Origin: Mycobacterium sp. SMC-8 | Lineage (GTDB): Bacteria > Actinomycetota > Actinomycetes > Mycobacteriales > Mycobacteriaceae | Length of the DNA: 64,000 bases | Assembly (NCBI RefSeq): GCF_025263565.1 | Contig: NZ_CP079865.1 | Location: forward strand, 3,286,001-3,350,000 | Reading direction: 5' to 3' | Shown here: one piece after another, positions 44,162 through 52,924 of the stretch | Layout of the letters: each line of letters opens with the position of its first letter | How positions within the stretch are numbered: the stretch's first letter is position 1 | Position numbers and translations under genes: made by a program | The notes under the pieces: model-generated | The model's database searches: none | Seen by the model: the letters and a program-made list of their open reading frames with translations, nothing else | What the model was told of the DNA's origin: nothing

Positions 44162-45010
44162 GTGCTCATCGGACTCTCGACGCCTGTTGTGGTGCAGACA
44201 CCCGCGGCGGCCAGTCCCTGGGAACGGGCCGCCGACATCGAGGACGTCGCCCGCATCGCCGAAACCGCCGACCGCCTGGGGTTCGACTACCTGACCTGTT
44301 CGGAGCACGTCGCCGTTCCTGTCGACGACGCCGCGGTCCGCGGCGCGGTGTACTGGGACCCGTTGGCCACCTTCGGCTTTCTGGCGGCCCGGACCACTCG
44401 CATCCGGCTGGCCACCTCGGTCCTCGTCCTCGGCTATCACCACCCGCTGGAGATCGCGAAACGCTATGGCACCCTTGATCGGGTCAGCGACGGACGGCTT
44501 GTCCTCGGCGTCGGCGTCGGATCGCTGCGTGCGGAATTCGACATGCTCGGCGCGACATGGGGGGACCGCGGCGCCAGGGCCGACGACGCCATCCGCGCAC
44601 TGCGCTCGTCACTGTCGGTGCGCGAACCCTCCTATCGCGGCGAGTTCTACCGCTACGAGGCAATAGTCGTCGAGCCGAGCGCCGTGCAACCCCGGGTGCC
44701 TATCTGGGTGGGCGGCCGCAGCCGGCGTTCGCTGCGTCGCGCGGTGACACTCGCCGACGGGTGGATGCCCTTCGGGCTGAGATCAGTCGAGATTGCCGAA
44801 ATGCTCGCTGCGCAAGATATTCCGGACAGGTTCGACGTGATCCTGCCTGTCGGTCCGCTCGATCCGGGGGCACGCGCCGCATGCCTGAAGCGGCTCAGAA
44901 CCCTGCGCGGCGTCGGCGCCACGGGCGTGACGTGCACGGTGGCCGCATCCTCGGTCGATCACTACTGTGAGCAGCTGGCATCGTTACGCGAGCTCGTCGA
45001 AGAACTCTGA
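44162..45010 (+). CDS. LLM-class F420-dependent oxidoreductase
   Basis: 282 residues from a GTG at 44162 (ACGGAGCA upstream). The frame is open to 44078 but without protein character. Luciferase-like TIM barrel: IAETADRLGFDYLTCSEHVAVP near residue 32, GFLAARTTRIRLATSVLVLGYHHPLEIAKRYGTLDRVSDGRLVLGVGVGS near 70-120, and PRVPIWVGGRSRRSLRRAV near 180. This pattern matches the probable F420-dependent (TIGR03619-type) proteins common in mycobacteria. Substrate unknown. It stands alone between a TetR gene and a short remnant; 211 bp upstream are non-coding. Confidence 0.88.
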   Translation: MLIGLSTPVVVQTPAAASPWERAADIEDVARIAETADRLGFDYLTCSEHVAVPVDDAAVRGAVYWDPLATFGFLAARTTRIRLATSVLVLGYHHPLEIAKRYGTLDRVSDGRLVLGVGVGSLRAEFDMLGATWGDRGARADDAIRALRSSLSVREPSYRGEFYRYEAIVVEPSAVQPRVPIWVGGRSRRSLRRAVTLADGWMPFGLRSVEIAEMLAAQDIPDRFDVILPVGPLDPGARAACLKRLRTLRGVGATGVTCTVAASSVDHYCEQLASLRELVEEL

Positions 45011-45031
45011 AGCCACGAAAGGGAAGCAAGA

Positions 45032-45187
45032 ATGTCGGCTGACCTTGCAGCCCTGGAAGTTCGCCTGCAGCAGCTGGACGGCCGGGGTCGCCGGGCGCAC
45101 GGACTAGCCGCGCCGAGCAGCAGGGGGCGGGACCGCCGGTCCCGTCGAGATGACCCTGGTCGCCCAGAGCGCCGGGTTCTCAGATAG
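45032..45187 (+). pseudogene. possible N-terminal remnant of an NTF2/SnoaL-like gene
   Basis: A strong ribosome site (AAGGGAAG) precedes ATG 45032, and the first residues MSADLAALEVRLQQLDGR resemble the start of SnoaL-like proteins. After about 18 codons the reading becomes arginine-rich and ends at TAG 45185-45187, running into the 3' end of the convergent gene. This looks like a gene cut off shortly after its start. Only weak support. Confidence 0.35.
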
Positions 45188-46226
45188 CCGGCACCGGCTC
45201 GAAACTGGCGCTCAGTTCCCGCCACGTGCTCAGGACGGCTTCGAGTTGTTCGGCGGAGTGGCGGCCGAGACCGCACTCGGTGGACAAGCCGAATTCCGGT
45301 AGGAAGTCGGCCGCGATCGCGGCGCGACTACGTGCGCCCTCGGCGCCGTCCTCGGCGTGCACCAGACCGAGGTAGAACTCCGTGTCAGGTTCGACGGCGA
45401 GGTCGGCCAGCGGCCGCCAGTGTGCCCGTCTGGTCCAGGAAGTGACCGTGGCGGCCTGAATCGCGTTGATGGGCCGGGTGATGTGACGGGAGAGCCCGTT
45501 GGCCAGGGCGACGATGGCCGACGCGTCGCGGGGCAGGATGTGCCGTCCGCCGCGCGCCGCCGCGGCGTCGTTCGGCGGCTCTCCCATGAACGGGGACGCG
45601 CCGAACTTGGAGTCTCCGTAGCAGAGGTGAAATGTCAGGTCGACCTCCCCGGCCACCCAGTGCGCGAGTCGTGCGGTGGCTTCGAAGATGGCCTCGTTGT
45701 CGCCGTAGGGATTCGGGAACCAGCCCTCGACGGTCGCCAGCTCGGTCGGCAGGTCCCACTGAATGGCGAGGTCGGTGTGGGGGATCGCGTCCTGGATCGC
45801 GTCGACGCTGCGACGCAGTGCGTGCTCGTAGGCGAGCGCGACCTCGACCCGGGAGTCGAACTCCACGAACGAGTTCACCGCGTTCAGGGGTGTGGCGATC
45901 GAGACGAGGAAGCGTGAGTCGGCGGCGAGGACACCGGCGTCGCGCTCGGCCCGGAACTCGCGGTAGGAAGCGATCGCCGTCGAGTGATAGTCGATGTCGC
46001 CGAATACCACGGTGGTTGCGGGCAGCACGCGCGCACGCTCGCCGTCGGAGGCGAGCGTGTCGTTGGCGAGGAAGTGCGCCGCATGTACCAGGACCCAGTT
46101 GGCGCGGTCGCCGGGCTCGCCGTCGGGTACCCGGGTCACGCCGGGCTGAAGACGCTCGCCGACGAGCGCGAAGGCGGCCCCGGTGGTGGGGACGTTGATG
46201 CTGCCGGTGAGATAGAAGCTGGTCAT
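45180..46226 (-). CDS. MetE-like TIM-barrel protein of unknown function
   Basis: 348 residues from ATG 46226. It resembles the cobalamin-independent methionine synthase C-terminal fold: RVPDGEPGDRANWV near residue 33, PTELATVEGW in the middle, HLCYGD near 205, and FGLSTECGLGRH near the end, where the Cys could be one ligand of a catalytic zinc. Stand-alone proteins of this kind occur beside flavin monooxygenases and may move methyl groups or act in organosulfur metabolism; the reaction is unknown. It lies 25 bp downstream of the DszC-like gene on the same strand, so it is probably cotranscribed. Confidence 0.65.
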   Translation of the reverse strand: MTSFYLTGSINVPTTGAAFALVGERLQPGVTRVPDGEPGDRANWVLVHAAHFLANDTLASDGERARVLPATTVVFGDIDYHSTAIASYREFRAERDAGVLAADSRFLVSIATPLNAVNSFVEFDSRVEVALAYEHALRRSVDAIQDAIPHTDLAIQWDLPTELATVEGWFPNPYGDNEAIFEATARLAHWVAGEVDLTFHLCYGDSKFGASPFMGEPPNDAAAARGGRHILPRDASAIVALANGLSRHITRPINAIQAATVTSWTRRAHWRPLADLAVEPDTEFYLGLVHAEDGAEGARSRAAIAADFLPEFGLSTECGLGRHSAEQLEAVLSTWRELSASFEPVPAI

Positions 46227-46251
46227 CGAGGTTCCTTTGCGGGTGGCGGTG

Positions 46252-47493
46252 TCAGAGCAGCAGACCCAGGCGCGGCGGAAGCGTGCCGTCGAGCGTGTGC
46301 CGGCCGAGGTGGACGTATTTCCAGCGGGCCGGGTCGTGCAGACTGTGCACGCGCACGTTGCGCCAGTGCCGGTCCAGTGCGAAGCCGGCGTCCGTCGCCG
46401 AGGCGCCGGCGAGTTCAAGGACGCCGCCGGCGATCTCGACGGCGAACTCCTGTGTCAGCGCCTTGGCCGCCGCGACCTGCAGAGAGGCCTTCGCTGCGGC
46501 GGCCCGGGTCAGTTCCGGCTCGGCCAGCGCGTCGTCGACCAGCGCGGAGCCGTGGGCGAGCAGGGCCTCCAGCGCGTACAGCCTGGCGGTCAGTTCACCG
46601 AAACGGCGCACCACGTGCGGTTCGTCGGCCGCCCGGTCGACGCCGGCTTCGAACCACGGGCGGCTGCGGGTGGCGACGAAGGCCGCACCGTCTTCCAATG
46701 CCGCCCTGGCGATTCCGACGTCGACCGCGGTGTGCAGCGCCTGGTCGAAGGCACCGAGCACCGACGGCGGCGCGGTGACCGGGTCGGGGTCGGGCCCCTC
46801 GTCGATGACGTACTCGGCGGCGACGTTGACGTTGTCCAGGATGACCTCACCGCTGGCGGTACCGCGCTGCCCGAACGCCGACCACCGGTCGAGGTTCAGC
46901 GTCACCCCGGGGTCGGTGGGCCGGACGAAGACCGTCGCGCCGTGACCGGTGCCGTCGATGCGCGCCGCCACGGCGATCCACTGGGCGCCCAGCGAGCCCG
47001 TCGCGTAGTACTTCACTCCGTTGAGGACCCAGCCGCGGCCGGCGTCTCGGCGCACGATGGTTTTTCGTTCCACGCTGGTCCGTGTCCCGCGTTCCACGGT
47101 GGCGTTGCCCAACTGGGCCCCGGCCAGCACCGCTGCGTAGATATGGGGAGCGGGCGCGTTGTCGCCGAGACCGCGGATCGCCGCGCTGAGGACGTAGTGG
47201 GCCAACAGCAACTGCCCGACCGCGGAGTCTGCCCGCGACAGGATGCGCAGTACCTCGACCGCGGTCGACCGCGGCAGGTCAGGCCCGCCGAACGCCGCGG
47301 GAACGAGAATGCCCAGAAGTCCGGATTCCCCGACCCGGCGTAACGACTCGGTGGGCAGCGCCCCGTCGAGTTCACGTTGCACCGCCCCGGCAGCGACCTC
47401 GGCAGCGACCTCGGTCGCCACGCCGAGTGCCGCCTCGACGGACTGCAGAACCGGGACGGTGGTCTCGGCGGAGATGGTATCGGTCACGGTCAT
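46252..47493 (-). CDS. acyl-CoA dehydrogenase-fold flavin monooxygenase, DszC/SfnB-like
   Basis: 413 residues from ATG 47493. Acyl-CoA dehydrogenase fold: SLRRVGESGLLGILVPAAFGGPDL near residue 50, VLNGVKYYATGSLGAQWIAVAA near 150, SAFGQRGTASGEVILDNVNV near 208, and C-terminal WRNVRVHSLHDPARWKYVHLGRHTLDG. The loss of the acyl-CoA dehydrogenase Glu region and the RVHSLHDP end place it with DszC/SfnB/TdsC-type monooxygenases that oxidise sulfur or nitrogen compounds with FMNH2. Followed by the MetE-like gene. Confidence 0.85.
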   Translation of the reverse strand: MTVTDTISAETTVPVLQSVEAALGVATEVAAEVAAGAVQRELDGALPTESLRRVGESGLLGILVPAAFGGPDLPRSTAVEVLRILSRADSAVGQLLLAHYVLSAAIRGLGDNAPAPHIYAAVLAGAQLGNATVERGTRTSVERKTIVRRDAGRGWVLNGVKYYATGSLGAQWIAVAARIDGTGHGATVFVRPTDPGVTLNLDRWSAFGQRGTASGEVILDNVNVAAEYVIDEGPDPDPVTAPPSVLGAFDQALHTAVDVGIARAALEDGAAFVATRSRPWFEAGVDRAADEPHVVRRFGELTARLYALEALLAHGSALVDDALAEPELTRAAAAKASLQVAAAKALTQEFAVEIAGGVLELAGASATDAGFALDRHWRNVRVHSLHDPARWKYVHLGRHTLDGTLPPRLGLLL

Positions 47494-47561
47494 GGGATGG
47501 GACTCCTCGTCTGATGTCTGCGGAAAACGTACGGAGCGTGAATGTTCGGTGTCGATACGGT

Positions 47562-48514
47562 TCAAGCGACGCTGGAGACGTGTGCAGCAATGCTGTAGAC
47601 CGCTTCGTCGGCCAGACGTGCGCCGGCGGCGGCGATGCTGCCGACCACTGTGGCGAGAGTGCTCGCCGGCCGCGGTGCCGATGCGGTGGCAACGCAGATC
47701 CGGCGTACGGGCCGATGACCGGTCAGCCTTCGCACGGCGACGTCGTCGCGGACCCGGGCGGCAGCGAGCGACGGCACCAGGGATACGCCCAGCCCCGCCG
47801 CCACGAAACCCTGCACCGTGGCGTAGTCCTCGGCGCGGAACGCTACCGAAGGCTCGAACCGGCACCGCGGCAGGCGTCTCGGAACACCCGCGTGTCCGGG
47901 CAGGCACCTGTCTGTGAGCTGAGGACCCAGCTCTCGGCGGCGAGCGCGGTCATCGGCACCTCCGCGCGCCCGGCCATGGGATGGGCGCGCGGAAGTACGG
48001 CGTAGAACTCGTCGTCATAGACGCCGACGGTATTGACCCCGGGGAACTCCGGACGGTCGCCGGGGACCTCGGTGATCATCGCGGCATCCGCGCCGCCGGT
48101 CCGTAGCAGTTCGACGCCGTCCTCGGGGTCGACAGCGACCAACTCGACCTCCACCCCGGGAAGCAGGGCGCGGACTCGCGCGATCGCCGGCGGCAGGATG
48201 GCGGCCGCCGCGCTCGAGAACGACGCGATGCGCACGAGGCCGCGCCGCGGCGACGCCAGATCCGCCAGGTCCCGTTCGGCGGCGTTGATCGCGCCGAGGA
48301 TGGCCGGGACGTGCTCGAGCAGGCGGGCTCCCGCCTCGGTGAGCCGTGCGCCCGACGGTCCACGGTGCACCAGCCTCCAGCCGAGGTCGCGTTCGAGCGC
48401 GGTGACCTGTTGGGAAACCGCGGAAGTGGTGTAGTTCAACGACACCGCGGCCGCACTCAGCGAACCGGCGCGGGCGATCTCCTGCAGGACGATCAAGCGG
48501 CGCACATCGAACAC
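47562..48514 (-). pseudogene. LysR-family regulator gene with a frameshift
   Basis: ATG 48514. N-terminal HTH (FDVRRLIVLQEIARAGSLSAAAVSLNYTTSAVSQQVTALERDLG) and the substrate domain run to DACRGAG, then the frame stops at 47843. The missing end (VQGFVAAGLGVSLVPSLAAARV...) continues in another frame to 47562. Adding one base near 47858-47860 would read GAGFEPSVAFRAEDYATVQGFVAAGLG, a normal LysR sequence. The full product would be about 317 residues. It lies 68 bp upstream of the DszC-like gene on the same strand. Could be a sequencing error. Confidence 0.8.
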
Positions 48515-48578
48515 CCCGGGAAGCCTAGGGCGGGGGCGCAGGACCCGGCAGAGTTGAAATCAGCGGGACCGCAAAGGG

Positions 48579-49583
48579 TCAGCCTCCAGGATCAGCACGC
48601 GCGGAGCTGATCCCGTGGTGAAGCTCGGCCACGTCGGGATGCGCGCGGTTGCGCGACTTCCATGCGTTCTCCCCGTAGGTGTTGAAGATCGGATTGTGAG
48701 GGTCGGCCTCCACGCCACGCGACAGCGCGGCCAACTCCGCCGGCAGGGTAATGATCGGGACGAGCGCGTCGAGCGCCGGATTGAGGAAGTAGGGGATCGA
48801 GACGCGGTCGGTGCCCGGCGGCGGGGACAGCACCCGATGCTGGGTGGCGCGTAGGTAGCCGCCCGTGGCGACCTCCAGCAATTCACCGATGTTGACGATG
48901 AACGCCCCCGGCAGCGGCGGCACGTCCAGCCACTCGCCGCGTCGGAGCTCCACCTGCAGCCCCGCGGACCCGGGTTCGACCAGCAGCAGGGTCAGGACCC
49001 CGGAGTCCTTGTGCGCCCCGACGCCCTGCGGGGTCTCCTCGGTGCCGGGGTAGCGCACCACCTTGATCAACGTCGCGGGTCGGTCGGCGAAGGCGTCGTC
49101 GAACAAATCTTCGGCAGCGCCCAGGGACACCGCCCAATGCCTGAGCAGGCGCAGGCCGACGCCCGACAGCGCACTGTCCCACCGTTCGAACGCGGACCGG
49201 AAGCCGGCAGGCCGCTGCGGCCACAGATTGGGCCCCTGCAGCCTCCAATAGCCCTGTGCGCCAGGAATGATCGGTCGTTCGGGACCGATGTCGATCTGCT
49301 CCCGCCAGTCGACCCGGCCGTTGGTCAGTTCGCCGCCCAGCCGTGAGTAGCCGCGGAACTGGGGGCTCTTCAGTTGGCTGATGCGGTTCTTCTCCTCCAG
49401 CGGCAGCCCGAAGAACTGCCTGGCCAACCCCAGGATCTCGGTGAGCTGACGCTGCGGCACCCCGTGTCCGGTCAGATAGAAGAAGCCGAATGAGTGCGCT
49501 GCTTCCCGAAGCGCGACGCGGAACGCGTCCGGGTCGGAATCGGCGGTGGTCTGATCGAGCACGGGCAGCATGTTTGTCGACAC
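48579..49583 (-). CDS. isopenicillin N synthase-like Fe(II) dioxygenase
   Basis: 334 residues (a second ATG lies four codons in). Non-heme iron 2-oxoglutarate-dependent family with an N-terminal DIOX_N part (AAHSFGFFYLTGHGVP near residue 29) and the iron-binding HxD...H: GAHKDSG near 194 and ATQHRV near 249, followed by RxS in DRVSIPYF, which binds the 2-oxoglutarate carboxylate. It performs an oxidation of a small molecule. Divergence from neighbours is not seen; it sits upstream of the LysR gene on the same strand. Confidence 0.9.
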   Translation of the reverse strand: MSTNMLPVLDQTTADSDPDAFRVALREAAHSFGFFYLTGHGVPQRQLTEILGLARQFFGLPLEEKNRISQLKSPQFRGYSRLGGELTNGRVDWREQIDIGPERPIIPGAQGYWRLQGPNLWPQRPAGFRSAFERWDSALSGVGLRLLRHWAVSLGAAEDLFDDAFADRPATLIKVVRYPGTEETPQGVGAHKDSGVLTLLLVEPGSAGLQVELRRGEWLDVPPLPGAFIVNIGELLEVATGGYLRATQHRVLSPPPGTDRVSIPYFLNPALDALVPIITLPAELAALSRGVEADPHNPIFNTYGENAWKSRNRAHPDVAELHHGISSARADPGG

Positions 49584-49719
49584 TGCCGCATCCGGCGGCC
49601 ACGGCCAACCCGTGTCAAGGAATTCTTCACAGGGCCTGAAGCAGGGCTGGATCGGGAACCACAGCGCGGGCGGCGGTCGCGTCCCGGTCAGCGGCCGCAG
49701 GTACCGGATCTGCCGGTGA

Positions 49720-50169
49720 TCAGAGCCGCACCAGCGCGAACGGATAGGTGAACGCCCCGCCCGGCGCGCCGTCGCAGCCTGTCGCGAACGACGACGTCAT
49801 CGTCCCCTGCAACGTGGCGGCGTCCCATTCGTACACATCGCGGGTCGGGATGACCGGACCGTAATACACGTTGCCGCACCGAAGCCCGTCGGGGACATCC
49901 ACGCTCAGGGTGTACCTGCCGTCTGCCAGATGTGCGTCACCGCTGTACTCGAACGCCTTCGCGGTCGGCATCGGTATCGCCTTGATGTGAGCGCAGCCCG
50001 CGGCATCGGGGATGCAGTAGGTCACCGCCCAGGTCCAGGTGTGAAAGTCATACCGTCCCTGGATGTTCAGTGAATAGTTGGCGAAGAACGGTGCGGCCTG
50101 GGCCGGTGCGGGCGACATGACTGTTCCCGCCGCCAGCAGGACCGTCCCGGCGATTGTGCGCATCTGCAT
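49720..50169 (-). CDS. small secreted protein of unknown function
   Basis: 149 residues from ATG 50169 (another ATG two codons later), with GGAGC upstream. A Sec signal peptide (RTIAGTVLLAAGTVMSPAPAQA) ends at an AQA-A cleavage site near residue 26. The mature part is beta-rich, has four Cys (CIPDAAGC, RCGNVYYG, TGCDG) that could form two disulfides, and ends FTYPFALVRL. Similar in style to the secreted protein encoded at 60505-61020. It flanks the second mce locus; function unknown. Confidence 0.75.
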   Translation of the reverse strand: MQMRTIAGTVLLAAGTVMSPAPAQAAPFFANYSLNIQGRYDFHTWTWAVTYCIPDAAGCAHIKAIPMPTAKAFEYSGDAHLADGRYTLSVDVPDGLRCGNVYYGPVIPTRDVYEWDAATLQGTMTSSFATGCDGAPGGAFTYPFALVRL

Positions 50170-50209
50170 GAGTGAGCTCCGTGAGAGTGGATGGGGCGAG
50201 TCGCGACGA

Positions 50210-51004
50210 CTACATGTGGGAGCCGCCGTCGATTCGGACCTCGGTGCCGGTGATGAAGTACGCGTCCTTACTGCCCAGCATCGCCACCACCCCGGCGACG
50301 GCATCCGGGGCGGCGAAGATCGCGCCGCCGTCCAGGGGCAGCATCGGCGCGACCTTGCCGAACAGCGTGTAGTCGGCGTCCTCCGGGAGACCGGGTCCGA
50401 TGCTCTGGCGGGAGGCGCCGGTGCCGTCGGTCATCCCGGACGAGATCGAGCCCGGTTGAACGCAATTGAACCGGATGCCGGCTTTGGCGAATTCCGACGC
50501 CCACGCGTGGGTCATCGCCAGCACCCCGCCCTTGGACGCGGCGTAGGCGGCCATATAGGGATGGGCGAACTGTGCCGAGGTGGAACTGAAGTTCACCACC
50601 GCAGGACTGTTGCCCTCGTGCAGCGCCGCGATCGCCTCTCGGGTCACCAGGAACGTCCCGACCAGGTTGATGCGCAGCACCTGCTCGAAATCGGCGAGCG
50701 TGGTGTCCGCCAGATGCGCCGACCGCAGGATGCCTGCGGCGTTGACCAGCGTGTCCAGCCCGCCCAAGGTGCTGACCGCGTCGGCCACCCCGGCGGACAC
50801 CGAGGCCTCGTCACCGATGTCCATCCGCACCGTCGACAGGCTCCCGCCGGTGTCACCGGCCTTCTCCACGGTGTCGGCGAGCCCGTCGGCGCTGACGTCG
50901 GCGGCCACCACCTGTGCGCCTTCGGCGAGGACACGCAGCACGCAGGCTTGTCCGATGCCCGAACCGCCTCCGGTGATCAGCACGCGTCGGCCGGCGTAAC
51001 GCAT
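50210..51004 (-). CDS. SDR-family oxidoreductase
   Basis: 264 residues from ATG 51004. Cofactor site ITGGGSGIG near residue 10, NAAG near 85, catalytic Ser in VNFSSTSAQ, Tyr/Lys in YAASKGG near 153 and C-terminal EVRIDGGSHM. A TTG at 51037, with AGGAG eight bases upstream, would add 11 residues and is a serious alternative start. It is divergent from the yrbE-mce operon. SDR genes often adjoin mce loci that import sterols or other lipids, but this alone does not fix the substrate. Confidence 0.92.
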   Translation of the reverse strand: MRYAGRRVLITGGGSGIGQACVLRVLAEGAQVVAADVSADGLADTVEKAGDTGGSLSTVRMDIGDEASVSAGVADAVSTLGGLDTLVNAAGILRSAHLADTTLADFEQVLRINLVGTFLVTREAIAALHEGNSPAVVNFSSTSAQFAHPYMAAYAASKGGVLAMTHAWASEFAKAGIRFNCVQPGSISSGMTDGTGASRQSIGPGLPEDADYTLFGKVAPMLPLDGGAIFAAPDAVAGVVAMLGSKDAYFITGTEVRIDGGSHM

Positions 51005-51238
51005 CAGGGGTGAAGACCCTGCCGAGGTAGTGGACAAAGCACAACTCCTGTCAGTTTTCGATCCGGTTGCTGTTGAGTGTGACACCGGCCGTCCACGTTC
51101 ACGTGCGATCGCAGCCCCGCGTCCGGCCCTTCCCGGTGGATGGGACGCGGTGTGTCCCGTGCCACGCCCAGCTGTCAACGTGTGTCTCGTCGCAGCGCGG
51201 CAGGTTTCAGTCGGTATCGAAGAAGGGTTCGGCGGCAC

Positions 51239-52051
51239 ATGGCGAACAAGGCCGCGGACCGTTGGTCCACCGGGCTACCGGCGTTCGGGGGCGGATTCTC
51301 CGGTCCGATGCAAGGCATCGGAGGGCTGCTGTCGATGTCTGCCGACGCCGTGAAGTTCCTGTTCCGCAGGCCTTTTCAGACCGGTGAGTTTCTGCTCCAG
51401 TCCTGGTTCGTGGCGGGGGTGTCCCTGGCCCCGACACTGCTGGTCGCCATCCCGTTCACTGTCCTGGTCAGCTTCACCCTGAACATCCTGTTGCGCGAAC
51501 TCGGCGCGGCCGACCTGTCCGGTGCCGGTGCCGCGTTCGGCGCCGTCACACAGGTCGGACCCATGGTCACGGTGCTCATCGTCGCCGGAGCCGGGGCGAC
51601 CGCGATGTGCGCCGATCTGGGTTCGCGCACCATCCGCGAGGAGATCGACGCGATGGAGGTGCTGGGTATCAACCCGGTGCAGCGGCTGGTGACCCCGCGG
51701 ATGTTGGCCTCCGGCCTGGTCGCGTTGCTGCTCAACAGCCTGGTGGTGATCATCGGAATCGTCGGCGGCTACGTCTTTTCGATCTTCGTCCAGGGCGTGA
51801 ACCCTGGTGCGTTCGCGGCGGGCATCACGCTGCTCACCGGGGTGCCCGAGGTCATCATCTCGTGCGTCAAGGCGGCGCTGTTCGGGCTGATCGCCGGGCT
51901 GGTGGCCTGCTACCGCGGTTTGAGCATCAGCAGCGGCGGCGCCAAAGCCGTGGGGAACGCGGTCAATGAAACCGTGGTCTACGCCTTCATGGCGCTGTTC
52001 GTCGTCAACGTCGTCGTCACGGCGATCGGCATCCAGATGACGTCGGGCTAG
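51239..52051 (+). CDS. YrbE/MlaE-family permease A
   Basis: 270 residues from ATG 51239 (AAGGG upstream). MlaE permease family with five to six hydrophobic segments and the conserved EFLLQSWFVAGVSLAPTLLVAIPF, TVLIVAGAGATAMCADLGSRTIREEIDAMEVLGINPVQRLVTPRMLA block. Forms the inner-membrane part of the Mce importer with YrbEB and, in mycobacteria, an MceG ATPase encoded elsewhere. First gene of the operon; 10 bp separate it from yrbEB. Confidence 0.94.
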   Translation: MANKAADRWSTGLPAFGGGFSGPMQGIGGLLSMSADAVKFLFRRPFQTGEFLLQSWFVAGVSLAPTLLVAIPFTVLVSFTLNILLRELGAADLSGAGAAFGAVTQVGPMVTVLIVAGAGATAMCADLGSRTIREEIDAMEVLGINPVQRLVTPRMLASGLVALLLNSLVVIIGIVGGYVFSIFVQGVNPGAFAAGITLLTGVPEVIISCVKAALFGLIAGLVACYRGLSISSGGAKAVGNAVNETVVYAFMALFVVNVVVTAIGIQMTSG

Positions 52052-52061
52052 GGCAGCCGGT

Positions 52062-52910
52062 ATGGCGGCGATACGCGCACTGCACCCGCGGCTGGCCCAT
52101 CAGGTCGGTCGACCCCTCGACACTCTGGGCAGGATCGGGGACCACACGGCGTTCTACGGCCGGGCTCTGGCCGGCGTGCCGCACGCAGCGGTGCACTACC
52201 GCAGGGAGATCGTCCGTCTGATCGCCGAGATCAGCATGGGCGCAGGCACTCTGGCCATGATTGGGGGCACTGTCGTCATCGTCGGGTTCCTGACCCTGGC
52301 CGCCGGCGGCACCCTGGCGGTGCAGGGCTACAGCTCTCTGGGCGACATCGGCATCGAAGCCCTGACCGGCTTTCTGGCCGCGTTCATCAACGTGCGGATC
52401 TCCGCTCCGGTGGTGGCCGGCATCGGACTGGCCGCGACGTTCGGTGCGGGTGTCACCGCGCAGCTGGGCGCGATGCGCATCAACGAGGAGATCGACGCGC
52501 TGGAAACGATGGGAATTCGTCCCGTCGAGTATCTCGTCAGCACCCGCATCGTCGCCGGGATGATCGCGATCGCCCCGCTGTACTCGATCGCGGTGATCCT
52601 GTCGTTCGCAGCCAGCAAGCTCACCACCGTGGTGCTGTTCGGCCAGTCGGCGGGCCTGTACGACCACTACTTCACCACCTTCTTGAACCCGAAGGATCTG
52701 TTGTGGTCCTTCCTACAGGCGATCCTGATGGCGATGGCGATCCTGTTGGTGCACACCTACTTCGGCTACTTCGCCGGCGGCGGGCCCTCCGGGGTGGGGG
52801 TCGCGGTCGGTAACGCCGTCCGCACCTCGCTGATCGTCGTGATCTCGGTGACGCTGCTGGTGTCGCTGTCGATCTACGGCGCCAACGGCAACTTCAACCT
52901 GTCGGGTTAG
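52062..52910 (+). CDS. YrbE/MlaE-family permease B
   Basis: 282 residues. MlaE family with IGGTVVIVGFLTLAAGGTLAVQGYSSLG and the conserved cytoplasmic EXIDALETMGIRPVEYLVSTRIVAG-type loop (EEIDALETMGIRPVEYLV) that contacts the ATPase. Five or so membrane segments. Pairs with YrbEA to form the permease; 14 bp before mceA. Confidence 0.94.
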   Translation: MAAIRALHPRLAHQVGRPLDTLGRIGDHTAFYGRALAGVPHAAVHYRREIVRLIAEISMGAGTLAMIGGTVVIVGFLTLAAGGTLAVQGYSSLGDIGIEALTGFLAAFINVRISAPVVAGIGLAATFGAGVTAQLGAMRINEEIDALETMGIRPVEYLVSTRIVAGMIAIAPLYSIAVILSFAASKLTTVVLFGQSAGLYDHYFTTFLNPKDLLWSFLQAILMAMAILLVHTYFGYFAGGGPSGVGVAVGNAVRTSLIVVISVTLLVSLSIYGANGNFNLSG

Positions 52911-52924
52911 CGGGGACGTCAACG

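Noticed and set aside
209..49583. A complete Dsz desulfurisation pathway (DszA-like at 209, DszC-like at 46252)
   Set aside because: The two genes are about 46 kb apart under different regulators and no DszB-like desulfinase is visible; both belong to broad families with many substrates.
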